Origin: Sindora glabra
Lineage: Eukaryota > Streptophyta > Magnoliopsida > Fabales > Fabaceae
Assembly (NCBI GenBank): GCA_020226215.1
Contig: CM035227.1
Span: 3,713,343-3,777,342, forward strand
Reading direction: 5' to 3'
DNA length: 64,000 nt
The notes beneath the pieces are model-generated. The model was not told where the DNA came from. It made no database searches and saw only the letters and a list, made by a program, of their open reading frames with translations. The position numbers were made by a program, and so were the translations under genes. Positions 48,141-59,085 of this stretch are shown here, one piece after another (the first letter of the stretch is position 1; every line of letters starts with the position of its first letter).

Positions 48141-48765
48141 TAAATCTAAAATTACACAAGAAAAAGGATAATGAAAATTTAAATTAAAATATATCATTGG
48201 GTTGATTTATTAATAATTTTTTTATTTTTTATAATTAAAACAAAATTTAATATATATATCTCTAAGATTTTTCTCAAAAAAATTCTTTCTTTCCAAAAAA
48301 CATATGATAAGTCAAAATATAATAATATTATAACTCTTAATTAAAAATGAAAAAAATTCAGACCGATACCATTTGTTGTAATTTATTGTAGCAAGGTATT
48401 ACAATCGAACTTTCTTTTAATTAAGTGATCCGCCAATGTCAAATTACCACAATGCCTACAAGACAAAACGACGCATTCGTTGTGCAACCAGGAAGAAGAA
48501 AAGACATGAAACAGAAACGATGAACCACAATGCCCAGAAGATGAAACGACGCACCTATAGTGCATCTTAGGACGAATAAAAGACACAAAATAGAAATAAC
48601 AAATTGCATTCAATCAAAGTACAATACTAATGAAGAAACTCGAGAGACTGAACGAAGACAACGTACAAATCATCAAAAAATTACACCAGACAAACTTAAA
48701 TGACACTAAATAATAAAAAATTAGCATTTCCAAACTTTAGAAACTTAAAACCAGTTGCAAACAGT
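48141..48765. other. Spacer before the Mutator-like element
   Basis: No gene recognised. Two related blocks (ACAAGACAAAACGACGCATT near 48459 and GAAGATGAAACGACGCACCT near 48536) form a short imperfect direct repeat. Confidence 0.4.
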
Positions 48766-49079
48766 AACTTCACACAAATTAAAAGTGTCAGAATGGGTCG
48801 TCAACAGGTAAACCCACATTCTCTTAATATTGATTCAAGTATAGGGATTATCCTGTAATTAACTTGACGGAAAATATTACTATTTGCATGAGTGTATATA
48901 TATAATCAAAACTCTAAAAATTAGAATGATCAACATGCCTCACACTATTTTATTGCATGTTACTGTCACTAATCCCACATTATAATTGCTTGTATGAGAA
49001 ATAGAAACATAGCACCATACATATTATTTTGTTTTGTTTTTTTTTTTTTTTTTGCATTCTGTTCACATAAAAGCAAACA

Positions 49080-51600
49080 GAAACACCTACTCCTCTAATG
49101 TCAAACAGTAACATTTTTTTTTATTTTTACTATTAAACATGCTTGATTTATTAGTTTATTCCCAATTTGTATTGGATGTTACTGTTTCTACATAAAACAG
49201 TAACACATTATTTTCTCGAAGTTCCATTATTAATCATACTTTATTTTATCTATTTATGGTATTTTTTGCTTAGTGTTGCTATTTCAGACAAAACAGAAAC
49301 ATGTCACTAAAAGAAAATAATATGTTATTATTTGTTCTAAAAATAGTAACATATTTTTTTATTAATTTTTATTATTAATAACGCTTGATTTGTCAATTTA
49401 TTTAAATAAAAAGCTAGCAAAGCATCCAAAAAAATAAAAGAATCTGAAGAAGAAACTTAAAGATTCCAGCAATACAGGTTCAATTTACTGGCATGTATAA
49501 AGTAGATTGATGACCTTCAATTCAATGAGAGATACAAGATGATGATGCAACAAAACCCCTTTTAGATTCTCATCAATGCAATAATAACAAATGACCTTGA
49601 TCGCAGTATGTGTCGAAAGAGCGATCAAGAAATACAATTAATAATTGCAACTTTCTCACACAAGAATGAATATTTCCTAATTAAGGGCGAACATCTGAGA
49701 ATAACACCTACATCAATGAAACTAATTTTTAGAATAAGAGATGGAGAACGACCTATCAAGACAGTATTTAGCAAAAGGCCACAATCAAATTTAGATACAA
49801 GACATTTCTATGGCCAAGAACACTTGACAAAACTAATGATATTCAATGCACTCCAAAGAGTAGTGGGAGGAACATCAGAGACTGATATTCAAGATGTCTT
49901 ACGCCTTATAACGTTGATGTTGTCGGTGACCTTGTTTATACCAAATAGTACTCACACACTAGCCTGGTCACACCTCAAATATGTAAAGGAAATAGATGAC
50001 ATAGCATAATATAGGTAGTCTCAATATATACACGAGCAACTAATGAGTTCAATTATAAAGGATAGCACATCAAATGTCACCGGCTGTGTCATGCTATTGC
50101 AATTAAATTACAGTTGTCAAACTTGTTTTTACTTCATGTCATTTTCTTTGATATTGTATTTATTCATTTCTATTCATTTAATTGAATGTTCTTGCCATTT
50201 TTCTTGTATTTTTTTGGCAATTTTCATTCATGTTACTATTGTTCATATCACTGTTTAGACACCAAATAGTAATATATAATTATTTTGTGTATAAAATGTT
50301 ATTCTAAACGTAGTTATTAGTGTGACTTCATCTATCCATTTATTTTGAGTTTTTGATTCGTATTATGTTTAAACACTAAATAGTAACATATAATTATTTT
50401 GTGTATAAAATGTTATTCTACATTTTTTAGCAGTTTAGTTGTTAGTGTGACTTCATCTATCTATTTATTTTGAGTTTTTGATTCGTATTACTGTTTAGAC
50501 ACTAAATAGTAACATATAATTGTTTTGTGTATAAAATGTTATTCTACATTTTTTAGCAATTTAGTTGTTAGTGTGATTTCATCTGTTCATTTATTTTGAA
50601 TTTTTAGTTCGTATTACTGCTTGCATACTAAATAATAACATGTTACTATTTATTTATGCAGATGGTAAAATATTATTTTGACAGTTTTTTTATTAGTGAC
50701 ACTTGATTCTTCTATTTAATTTAAATTTTCATGCATGTTACTATCTGCATACTTGATTTGCCTATTTACTTTGAGTTTTTTATGCATATTATTATATGAA
50801 TATCAAATAATAACATATTACTATCTGTTCTGCAGATAGTAACATATTCATTTTTTAGCTATTTTTTCTTAATGACATCAAATGTGCCTTTTTATTACTC
50901 TATTTTTAAATGTAACTTCTATTGAAAATTAATATGACAAAATGTACAATGTATTATTGACAGTATTAACTGTGTGAAACAACAAATGTGCTTAATGGAA
51001 ATCATATTCAAAGAATGTCAAGATACCTCAAATGCGACCTAAAGCTACTCACACACCAACTAAGGGATCAACTTGTTAGTTAGCTTCAGATAACCTTTGG
51101 AAAAATTAATTTATTCTAAAAACAAAAACATGTCAATACAAGAAAACATGTTACTGTTTGTTCTAAGAACAATAACACATTTTTTATTGATTTTTTATGT
51201 TAATCATGGTTGATTTGTCATATTATTTACAGTTTTTATTTGATGTTAATGTTTTAACATAAAAAAGTAACATCTCGTTTAATATTACTATTTTCACATG
51301 AAATAATAACACGTTATCTTGTTCAAATATTCATTGTTAATCATGCATTATTTTATCTATTTATTGTGTTTTATAGTTGGTGTTGGTATTTTAGACTAAA
51401 TAAAAGTATGTCACTAGAACAAAACAATATATTACTATTTGTTCTGAAAACAATAACATATTATTTTTTATCAATTTTTATTATTAATCGCACTTAATTT
51501 GTCAATTTATTTTTAGTTTTTACTTCATGTTATTGTTTTTACATAAAACAGTAACATCTTGTCTGATGTTACTGTTTCTGGTGGAAATAGTAATGCTTTT
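49080..51600. repeat. Tandem array of about 115-126 bp units with an internal hairpin (array 1)
   Basis: Units contain an inverted repeat near GTTACTGTTT-N7-AAATAGTAAC, then a T-rich stretch and a CTTGATTTGTCTATTTATTT-like spacer. Between 50251 and 50741 hairpin starts are at 50251, 50365, 50491, 50617 and 50741 (steps 114, 126, 126, 124). Other clear hairpins: 49178-49204 (perfect 10-base arms), 49324-49350, 51529-51555 and 51568-51594. The block 49460-50120 is the ULP-like coding piece embedded in the array. Confidence 0.8.
49460..50120 (+). pseudogene. N-terminal part of ULP-like gene (plant mobile domain type), broken
   Basis: The longest open stretch is 49608-50009. It reads FRIRDGERPIKTVFSKR, LTKLMIFNALQRVVGG, then VTLFIPNSTHTLAWSHLKYV, and after two stops continues HEQLMSSIIKDSTSNVTGC. 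Plant transposon-borne ULP genes have a matching region with the form LTLFFPNSxxTIxWxxxxYVEDL followed by a VxGCxxLLQ segment. Upstream, NPFxILINAIITNDLDRSM (49550-49605, one stop) fits the same region. The match is from memory of the pattern; a profile search would settle the exact family. Confidence 0.5.
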
Positions 51601-51879
51601 TTTTTCAATTTTTTTAATCATACTTCATTTTGTTTATTTATTGTGTTTTATTGTTAATCCTTTACTCATGTTACTATTATATTGTCACTTAATCTTTTAT
51701 CTTTATGTTATTATTTCTCACCAAAATAGAAACATGTCAAATAATTACATCAACAAGGAATCACTTTTATGTTTCAAGTCGTCAACAGAGAATTTGAGCT
51801 AATAAGTGAAGAAATACACCTCCTTTACAATCCTAACAAATAACTATAACTAATTAAATACAATGACCAAACAAAAACA

Positions 51880-52560
51880 TAAATTCCACTCTTCCAATCG
51901 GAGGAATCAGGAAGTGAAAATGACATAAGAACAACCTAGTACGTAATTCAACCACGAACAACAAAAATGGATCAGTTTGCAAATATTGTACTATTCTACA
52001 AAAAGCACCTACAACAAGATAAAAATGAAGTACAATAGTTGAAAAAGTAGCTCTTGAGTGCAAACAGCAGGATAACTGAACTAACCGATGAATTGAAGTC
52101 TCTCATAGAGAAACTTCAAAGGTCAAAGAAATAATTATAACAAAATAAAGAAACAATCACAAACCTCACACATAAAAATACACAGCTCCAAGCACAACTA
52201 TCCAAAACAACAAAGCAAACAAAAAATCTCAAAATAGTCATCGACACATTAGAAAATTAAAATAAACAGCTAAATGCACAACTAACAAAAATAAATGTGT
52301 AGGTGGTTGAAAAGGAAAAATAGAAACCATAGAAGCTAAAGAACAAAATAAGACTAAGAACAATCAAAGGTCGATGATCACCGTGATTAAAATAAAAATA
52401 AGAAAAACATAACATGATGAAGACTACATATACTCGAGCCAATGAAAAAAATCCACAAAATAAAAACAAACACAATAATAAAAAAACACTTGCTGAAGTG
52501 AACACTAAGAAGAGCAAGGAGGCTCTTATAATAATCTTAGAGCAAACAACAACAAAATTA
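51880..52560 (+). pseudogene. Coiled-coil middle part of the ULP-like gene, broken
   Basis: With several stops, the plus strand reads SANSRITELTDELKSLIEKL, then NKETITNLTHKNTQLQAQL and NLKIVIDTLEN. Heptad-like spacing of Leu/Ile and many Gln/Lys/Asn are typical of a coiled coil. Position between the N-terminal block and the peptidase-like block suggests it is a middle exon of the same gene. Confidence 0.4.
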
Positions 52561-52789
52561 CTTAAAAAGAAATATATTTAAAAGGTAACAAAAACTACAA
52601 AGTGGCTAACTACAAAATACATCATCTAAGATGTCAACAACAAAATAGTCCAAATAAAAAAAATAGAAGACCTATTGTAAGTCATGTCCTATTTTCTTAC
52701 CGATTCCTTTGATTAACTGAACATTACTACTTGTTGCCTCAACTCATTTCTACACCACATCACCATTTGTAGAACTTTTGTCTAGATAT

Positions 52790-53550
52790 CTTCTCAGCAA
52801 GACATGTTCATAATGTTAGAGAAGTTGATGGATATCCTTGCAAACAAGGCAATAACAAACAATGTGTATATGCTCTGAACTTTTACAACATTACTATTTT
52901 ATCTTATTCTTTTTTATAGTTATATTACTATTTTGAGTTAAAATAATAATAACGTGGCAGCATTGAGTTTATTTAGGCTCAAAAATATGATGTTACTGTT
53001 TGGAATCTAAATAATAAATAGTAACATCCAACTACTTATGCTGTTAAAAATTAGGAATAGTAATGTTACTATTTGAAATTTAACTTCTTCTTAATTAATT
53101 CATCTCACAAGAACTAATCCTTCAATTTCAGATCATAAATAGCCATGTGTACACTCTCAACTTGACTACCATATCCAAGAAAAATAATATATTTGCATTT
53201 GACAGTTTCTGCTAGCTAAGATCTTAAATCCATTCTCCAAATGTAAAATAAAGAAAATACTTTGGTACTGACTTGCGTTCAAACTATATTGACAATTTTA
53301 TATTACGAGCATGGATCAACTATAGCAGGAAGTAAGATAATACAAATTCGATGCAAAAATGGAGGAAGCAATAGCTGCAAAAATTGTTCTATTCCAATAA
53401 ACTTAATGGGTGCTAATGACTATAGCAACCTCAATCACTACACATTGCTCATACCTAATAACATAAACTGCAAGTGAACATATTACAACTCAATGAGGTT
53501 GAGAAGAAAGGGGGTTGCAGATCCATATTTTCACGATACCAAAATGGTGG
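52790..53550 (+). pseudogene. Ulp1-like (C48) peptidase region, broken
   Basis: The segment around 52805 reads MFIMLEKLMDILANKAITNN, similar to the start of Ulp1-like domains. At 53405-53525 it reads NLNHYTLLIPNNINC and then YYNSMRLRRKGVADPYFHD, resembling the HWTLLVIN...YDSM block that carries the catalytic His and Asp; here His is present but the Asp position reads Asn. A stop lies between the two blocks. The family de-conjugates SUMO; no intact active site can be shown here. Confidence 0.45.
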
Positions 53551-54100
53551 TAAGTGATATTCATACAATGACCAAACACTAAGTGTTATTATTGTTTCTT
53601 GTTTTCTTGAAGTTTCATTACTAACCATTATTGATTTCTCTATCTTATTTTCTAATTGTTGTTACTGTTTCCAAACTAAATAGTAATATCTCAATCTAAC
53701 AAAAAATAACATGTTATCTTTGGTATAGAGACAATAACACATTTTTTTCTTCGAGAAAACATATCAAGTGTGATGCTATTGTATGATATGTTATTTTTTG
53801 TTGATGTTACTGTTTCGTATAAAAATAGTAACACATTATTTTGTCGCAATTTCATTATTAATCAAACTTCATTTATCTATTTCTTTTAATTTTTTGAATG
53901 ATGTTACCATTTCCATACTCAAAAATAAAATCTCAGAACAAGAAAACAATATGTTACTATTAAAAGTGAAAATAGTAACATATCATTTTTTTATCAATTT
54001 TTTTCTTAATAATACTTGATTTCTGAATTCATTTTCAGTTTTTATTTTGATGTTACTGTTTGTAAACCAGATAGTAACATATTCTTTTTTTCCACTTAAT
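52940..54100. repeat. Hairpin repeat array 2
   Basis: The same inverted repeat occurs at 52992-53025, near 53655-53685, 53806-53832, near 53950-53980 and 54052-54078, with T-rich spacers like those of array 1. The Ulp1-like remnant at 53150-53550 interrupts it. Confidence 0.75.
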
Positions 54101-54613
54101 ACCTTACATAACTTCTTTATTTAACAACAAAAGGACTGCAATAAGAAAAAGAAGAATGAAATCTTTTAGAAGAATGAAATGGATATGGCAGTAAAACTAA
54201 TAACTGTAAAGCCTCTTTTTAAAATCATATCATATGAAAGATCACCATAATAAGAACCTACATCATAAGTAACAATTTTTTTTCTAATCAAAAGTACTAT
54301 GAGTAAGAGGTACCAAACTAACTCATTCCTCAAATTTACAATTTCAGACAAGATTACGGGATTTTTTTATACAAACAAATGGAGGATCTATTCAATAATA
54401 AAGAGTTTAAAGAACAATTTTTGTTAGAATTTATGAGGAAATACAGAGTAAAATTAGTTATTAAATTCTTCAGAGATTTCAATCCTTCTAATTGAAATTG
54501 ATTATTATGTATATATGTAGCATTTAATTGCGTGTAACATTATAGATTCAATTGTATATAACATTTAACTATATGTAACATTCAATTATAATTATTAATA
54601 AAAATACATTATA

Positions 54614-55040
54614 TTCTTCTTTCCAGTTTATGTTAATATTTAGAATTCATTTGCCTTATAATTTATGAACTTCTACCTTGATGTTACTCTTTTCGATCAA
54701 AGTAGTAATATGTAATTGTGTATTACTTTTCATTCATATTACTACTAAAAGTAATAAAAATGAAACATATTCTTCTTTCGAGTTTCTTTTAACATTCAAA
54801 ATTCATATACCCCATCTTCAGAACTCCTACCTTGGTATCATTATTTTGAATCAAAATGGTAACATGTAAGTAATTGTGTTGTTTATCCGTTAATATTGTT
54901 GTTAAAATTAATAAAAACATAGTACGTTCTTCTTTCCAGTTTCTTTCAACATTTGGAATTCATTTATCCTATGTTCATGAACTTCTACCTTGGTGTTACT
55001 ATTTTCAATCAAAACAGTAACATCTAAGTAATTGTGTAGC
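54614..55040. repeat. Tandem repeat, unit 157 bp, about three copies, each with the hairpin
   Basis: TTCTTCTTTCSAGTTTMTKT-like starts lie at 54614, 54771 and 54927. Each unit continues through GAACTTCTACCTTGGTGTTA and ends with the hairpin pair (last one 54995-55021, GTTACTATTT / AAACAGTAAC) and TAAGTAATTGTG. Confidence 0.8.
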
Positions 55041-55179
55041 TTTTAGTTTTTAGTTTTTAACTAAATAGGAATATGCCAAGTAGTAAGATTAACTAACAAT
55101 CACTTACATTAATGTATATCAATCATATTACTGCTCCTTTTTACACAAAAAAAAATCATAATGAATGCAATTATGCCAT

Positions 55180-58080
55180 AGAAAAAAAACTTCATTCAAG
55201 TTAACTCCTTGTAATTTTTCTTATTATGATGTCTCAATTTGCTACATATTTTACACCTAATTTTCTTAATACACTCACTCTTCGACCTAATCCTTATTTT
55301 CTTAGGTCTGGTCTGCCTGCTTGTCTTTCTAAAATTGTATGTAAGATAGATGTTTCATCACCTATAGCAAACTCATGCCTCAATATTATAGGAACAGGAT
55401 GTATGACATCTTCCTATACGTGCTCATATGAAAATAATTCTCAATAACATCATTCAAAGAAATCTCACATCTTCTTATAGTGATAACTACATACATACAA
55501 GGAAAGCCATCTAATTGCCACTAGTTATAAGTGCAACTATGTTGAGAAATATCCACATACATGGTTGGATCTGCTAACACCTTAAAAATAATTTTTGATG
55601 ACTTCCTAACAACCTAACATCTGCACTTTCTTGAGTATAATTCCAATCTCGACAACCAGATTGAACAAATAACACCATTCTAACGTATTGATTCTGACCT
55701 TTATTTAGCAAACCACTTCATTAACTTCAAACGAATATTATTAACCATATTTGTGATCGACAACTTCCTTGCATCACGAATCCATGAATTATAAGATTCA
55801 GTTGTATTTAATGTCATCTCACCATAACGACAACTACAGCTGAAAACATTTGACTAACATTCCGATGCAAGCTCAGTGAGAAAATTCTCAATAGTTTGAC
55901 TTCTTTCCCGTTTGAAAACTATCATGTTCTCAATGAATGCACCTACTGTTAGAGAATATGCATACATTCCAAATAAGTGAACTATATGCTCCTTGAAGGA
56001 ATTTGAAAATGTAGCACCATTAAATTTGTTCCTTAAATTCTGTTTTAAATGATGAAGACAAAAGAAATGAAGTGTTGTTGGAAAAATCTTTAGCATTGCT
56101 TCGAACAATCTCAAATTTCAATAAGAAATAAAATTCTCAACAGTCTGACTTCCTTCCCATTTAAAAACTATCATGTTCTTAAATAAGTAAACTATATGCT
56201 TTTTGAAGGAATTTAAAAATGCAGCACCATTAAATTTGTTCCTTAAATGTTGTTTTAAATGATGAAGATAAAAGAAATGAGATTCTATTTAAATTTCAAT
56301 CGAAAATAAATTCTCAACTATTTGACTTCCTTCCCATTTGAAAACTGTCATGTTTTCAATGAATGCACCTACAGTTAGGGAATTTGCACATATTCCAAAT
56401 AAGTGAACTATATGCTCCTTGAAAGAATTTGAAAATGCAGCACATTGAATTTTTTTCCTTGAATTCTATTTTAAATGATGAAGATAAAAGAAATGAGGTG
56501 CTATTAGAAAAACCTTTAGCATTACTTTGAACAATTCTAAATTTCAATCAGAAATAAAAGTCAGACATCAATCTACATCAAATATAGTGGACAATTGTGA
56601 AATGAACCAAAATCAATTTTTTTAATTTTCAGAATTAACCACAACAAAAACTAGAAGAAATAATCCTGAAATAGAATAATCACACCAAATAAAAAAATAA
56701 ACCATTAAAATAAAAACAACCACACTACTTCCAGGTTATTGTTTCATCTCCTAACAGTAACATCAATCCAGCAGCCAAATTAGTACATCTAACTATCAAT
56801 ACAATTAACACAAACTACAAATCTATCTAATTTATCGATGTTAGTGTTTGTTTTTCAAACAATAAAAAACTCAGAATAAAACATCTAAATAAGAGGACAT
56901 TCTACATGAAAATATCAACAAAAGAAAGGGCAAAAAATAAAAGGCTTTCCATGTCATTATTTCCAAACTAAATAGTAACAAGGGATGTCATGTTACTGTT
57001 TGACTTACAAAATAGTAACACCAACCAAAAGGCCTAAATGGAATCGTTCTTGACTTAAAAACCACTCACCTTAATTACCATTCTTACCCGTAGTTGATAA
57101 GATAACCCCCTTAAACTTAGACTTTAAAAAAGTTCCATTAATAAACAAAAGTGGTCTGCAAAACATGGATCCTTCAATGCAAGCACAAAATGTAACAAAC
57201 ATTCTTTTAAATCTCCTATTACTGTCATCTACATCCACCACAATGCAGCTATCGAGATTTACTTCCTTCATAGCACTTACATATTAATTGATTTGTTTGA
57301 AAGAGTCATAAAAATCACCAAATACCATACCTCTTGCTTTCTCCATTGCACACTATGCCTTACAATAGGAAATTGCCAATCTATAATTATTTTAAAAATG
57401 ATTTACAACTTCACTGACTGTCAATTATGGGAATCCCGTAACTAAATCCACCACTAATTTAGAAATTAATTTGGAACCTATCCTCCTTGAAGTTGAACTA
57501 TTTAACACAAAACTACAAGTGTGATAATTTACCAACTTCTTAATATAGAAACAACCATTCACCTCAGGCAATGAAGCCATAACAACCCAGTCACAACCTT
57601 CCAAATGCTTCTTTGAGCATACAACTGCCACTTTAGTTTTTGTATTCTTAACATAATTAAATGAAAAATCTCTCTTAATCGAATACTTACACAATGTATT
57701 CCTATACTCAATAACACCACCAAGGAACTTCTGACCAATATGGCTTACTCCACCTAACCATAAATCGAACAATAAAATTCTTTTATTATTTAAAGAATAC
57801 AAACTTAAAATCAAAGCAGCATCACACTTAGTAACATTAAAAATATTAACTTGTCTCTCCGAAACATAAAACACCATCACAAAATGAATGTGATGCAAAA
57901 CTTAAACTAATATTAACACTCATATTCAAATATTTGAAGTCTAGAACTCTAATTAAGTCAATCATATTATCAAGTTTTGACTTATTCCTCAGCAAACAAA
58001 TAGGATAGCTAGAGAGAGAATATGACAGCAAAAAATGATAGGAAAAAATTACTAGGAAACATATCCTTAAAATTCGCACA
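55180..58080 (-). pseudogene. mudrA-type Mutator transposase, broken
   Basis: Minus-strand order: N-terminal region (57846-58079); DNA-binding domain of Mutator transposases at 57425-57800 (YSIKRDFSFNYVKN, LEGCDW, VNGCFYIKKL); start of the MULE domain at 57071-57271 (RMFVTFCACIEGSMFCRPLL, then INGTFLKSKFKG, where the catalytic Asp of DGTFLK is Asn); LHFFCLHHLKQNLRNKF and SFKEHIVHLFGMYAY at 55854-56114; ESYNSWIRDARKLSI near 55800; a SWIM-like LDGFPCMHVVITIR region near 55500; and a C-terminal CCHC knuckle near 55240 whose last Cys is Tyr. A canonical GTGAGT donor at about 57054 follows GKNGN, so 56560-57050 is probably an intron. Frameshifts and stops break the frame, and one segment is repeated three times. 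Confidence 0.88.
55881..56558 (-). repeat. Threefold tandem repeat inside mudrA (249, 178 and 251 bp)
   Basis: AAATTCTCAAYAGTYTGACTTC starts copies at 55881, 56130 and 56308. Each runs through the FKEHIVHLFG-coding part to the LHFFCLHH-coding part and ends near AAATTTCAAT. Copy 2 lacks about 70 bases. Only copy 1 keeps a long frame (55854-56114). Confidence 0.9.
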
Positions 58081-58690
58081 CATCATTTAAACTAAATTAT
58101 TATATTTTATTCCATTATTAATCTTCAATACCATAGTTTCAACTCTACACTTACATACAAGCAACACGCGTTGTTCCATTAACAAAAAAATCACAAATAC
58201 CTGGTAACAATGCGATAAAAAAACTCAGACAATCAACACAGGCAAATGCAATTGGAAAATAAAGCAAACCAATCAGAGGCAATCAAAAAAATAGAGGCGA
58301 TCAACAATGAGATCAATCAACAATTTGTGATAATGATGCATTCGAAAAGTATGAATGTTTCGTATGAAATAGGTGAGAATGACACTTAATTGAAAAAGGG
58401 TATTTTGAAAATATAAAAGTTATCATTCATAAAACTAACATCTCTTTGAAAGGAAGTCTAGCACTAGCACTAGCACCTCTTTGAAAACAAGTCTATGAAG
58501 TGTCATTAGAATGCAATTTACTATTTAAAAATATATAAAAAAGTTATGATAAATTAACTTAATATAATTGTCATCTAACATGATCAAACTAAGGATAAAT
58601 GTGTATTAATAAATAAATATAGATCACAATTGTCAAATCTAATTGATATTAATAAGAGAAAAAGAAATTTTATATTTTATTAAAATAAAT

Positions 58691-59085
58691 TCTCAATCAT
58701 AATATGTATTTTTTTACAACTAGATACTTTTCAAAGAAATGTAAATAATATATTTTTATTTAAATGTAACTAATAATGAAATGCTAACAATATGAATATA
58801 AATTCAAATTATAAAATAAGGTTAAAATTATAAATTAAACAAATAAACTTTCAAAATTTCTTAATTTGAAAGAATATAAAATTTTAAATAGTGAATTATA
58901 GCATGTATTTTTTCAAAACTAGATGCAAAATATAAATAATATATTTTGTTTAAATGTAACTAATAGTGAAATATTAAGAATATGAATATAAATTCAAAAC
59001 ATAAAATAAGGTTAATATTATAAATTAAAAAAAATAAACTTTCAAAATTTCTCAATTTGAAAGCATATAAAATATTGAAAAGTGA
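58691..59085. repeat. Tandem duplication of about 190-200 bp
   Basis: The block from ATGTATTTTTT (58703) to GAATATAAAATTTT is repeated from 58903 to about 59085, including AATATGAATATAAATTCAAA and CTTTCAAAATTTCT in both copies. Non-coding. Confidence 0.85.

Larger units (their letters stand above)
48766..58519. mobile_element. Composite Mutator-like element carrying mudrA and a ULP-like gene, decayed
   Basis: A mudrA-type transposase runs on the minus strand (58.1-55.2 kb). A ULP-like gene with an N-terminal domain, a coiled coil and a C48-peptidase-like end runs on the plus strand (49.46-53.55 kb), tail to tail with it. This arrangement is known in plants as KI-MULEs (KAONASHI ULP-like genes carried by Mutator elements). 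All coding parts are broken. A hairpin repeat fills the spaces between coding blocks. The right limit is guessed from the terminal-looking sequence ending near 58519 (AAATTGCATTC on the minus strand); a similar 11-mer lies at 48601, but flanking 9-mers do not match. Boundaries are therefore uncertain. Confidence 0.6.

Noticed and set aside
49178..51600. Regularly spaced palindromes that might suggest a CRISPR-like array
   Set aside because: The repeats are degenerate, the spacers resemble one another, and the host is a plant. It is a tandem repeat, not CRISPR.
48601..58519. AAATTGCATTC at 48601 and its reverse complement at 58509-58519 as terminal inverted repeats of the Mutator-like element
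   Set aside because: Only 11 bases match, the following bases diverge, and the flanking 9-mers AGAAATAAC and ACTATTTAA are not duplicates.
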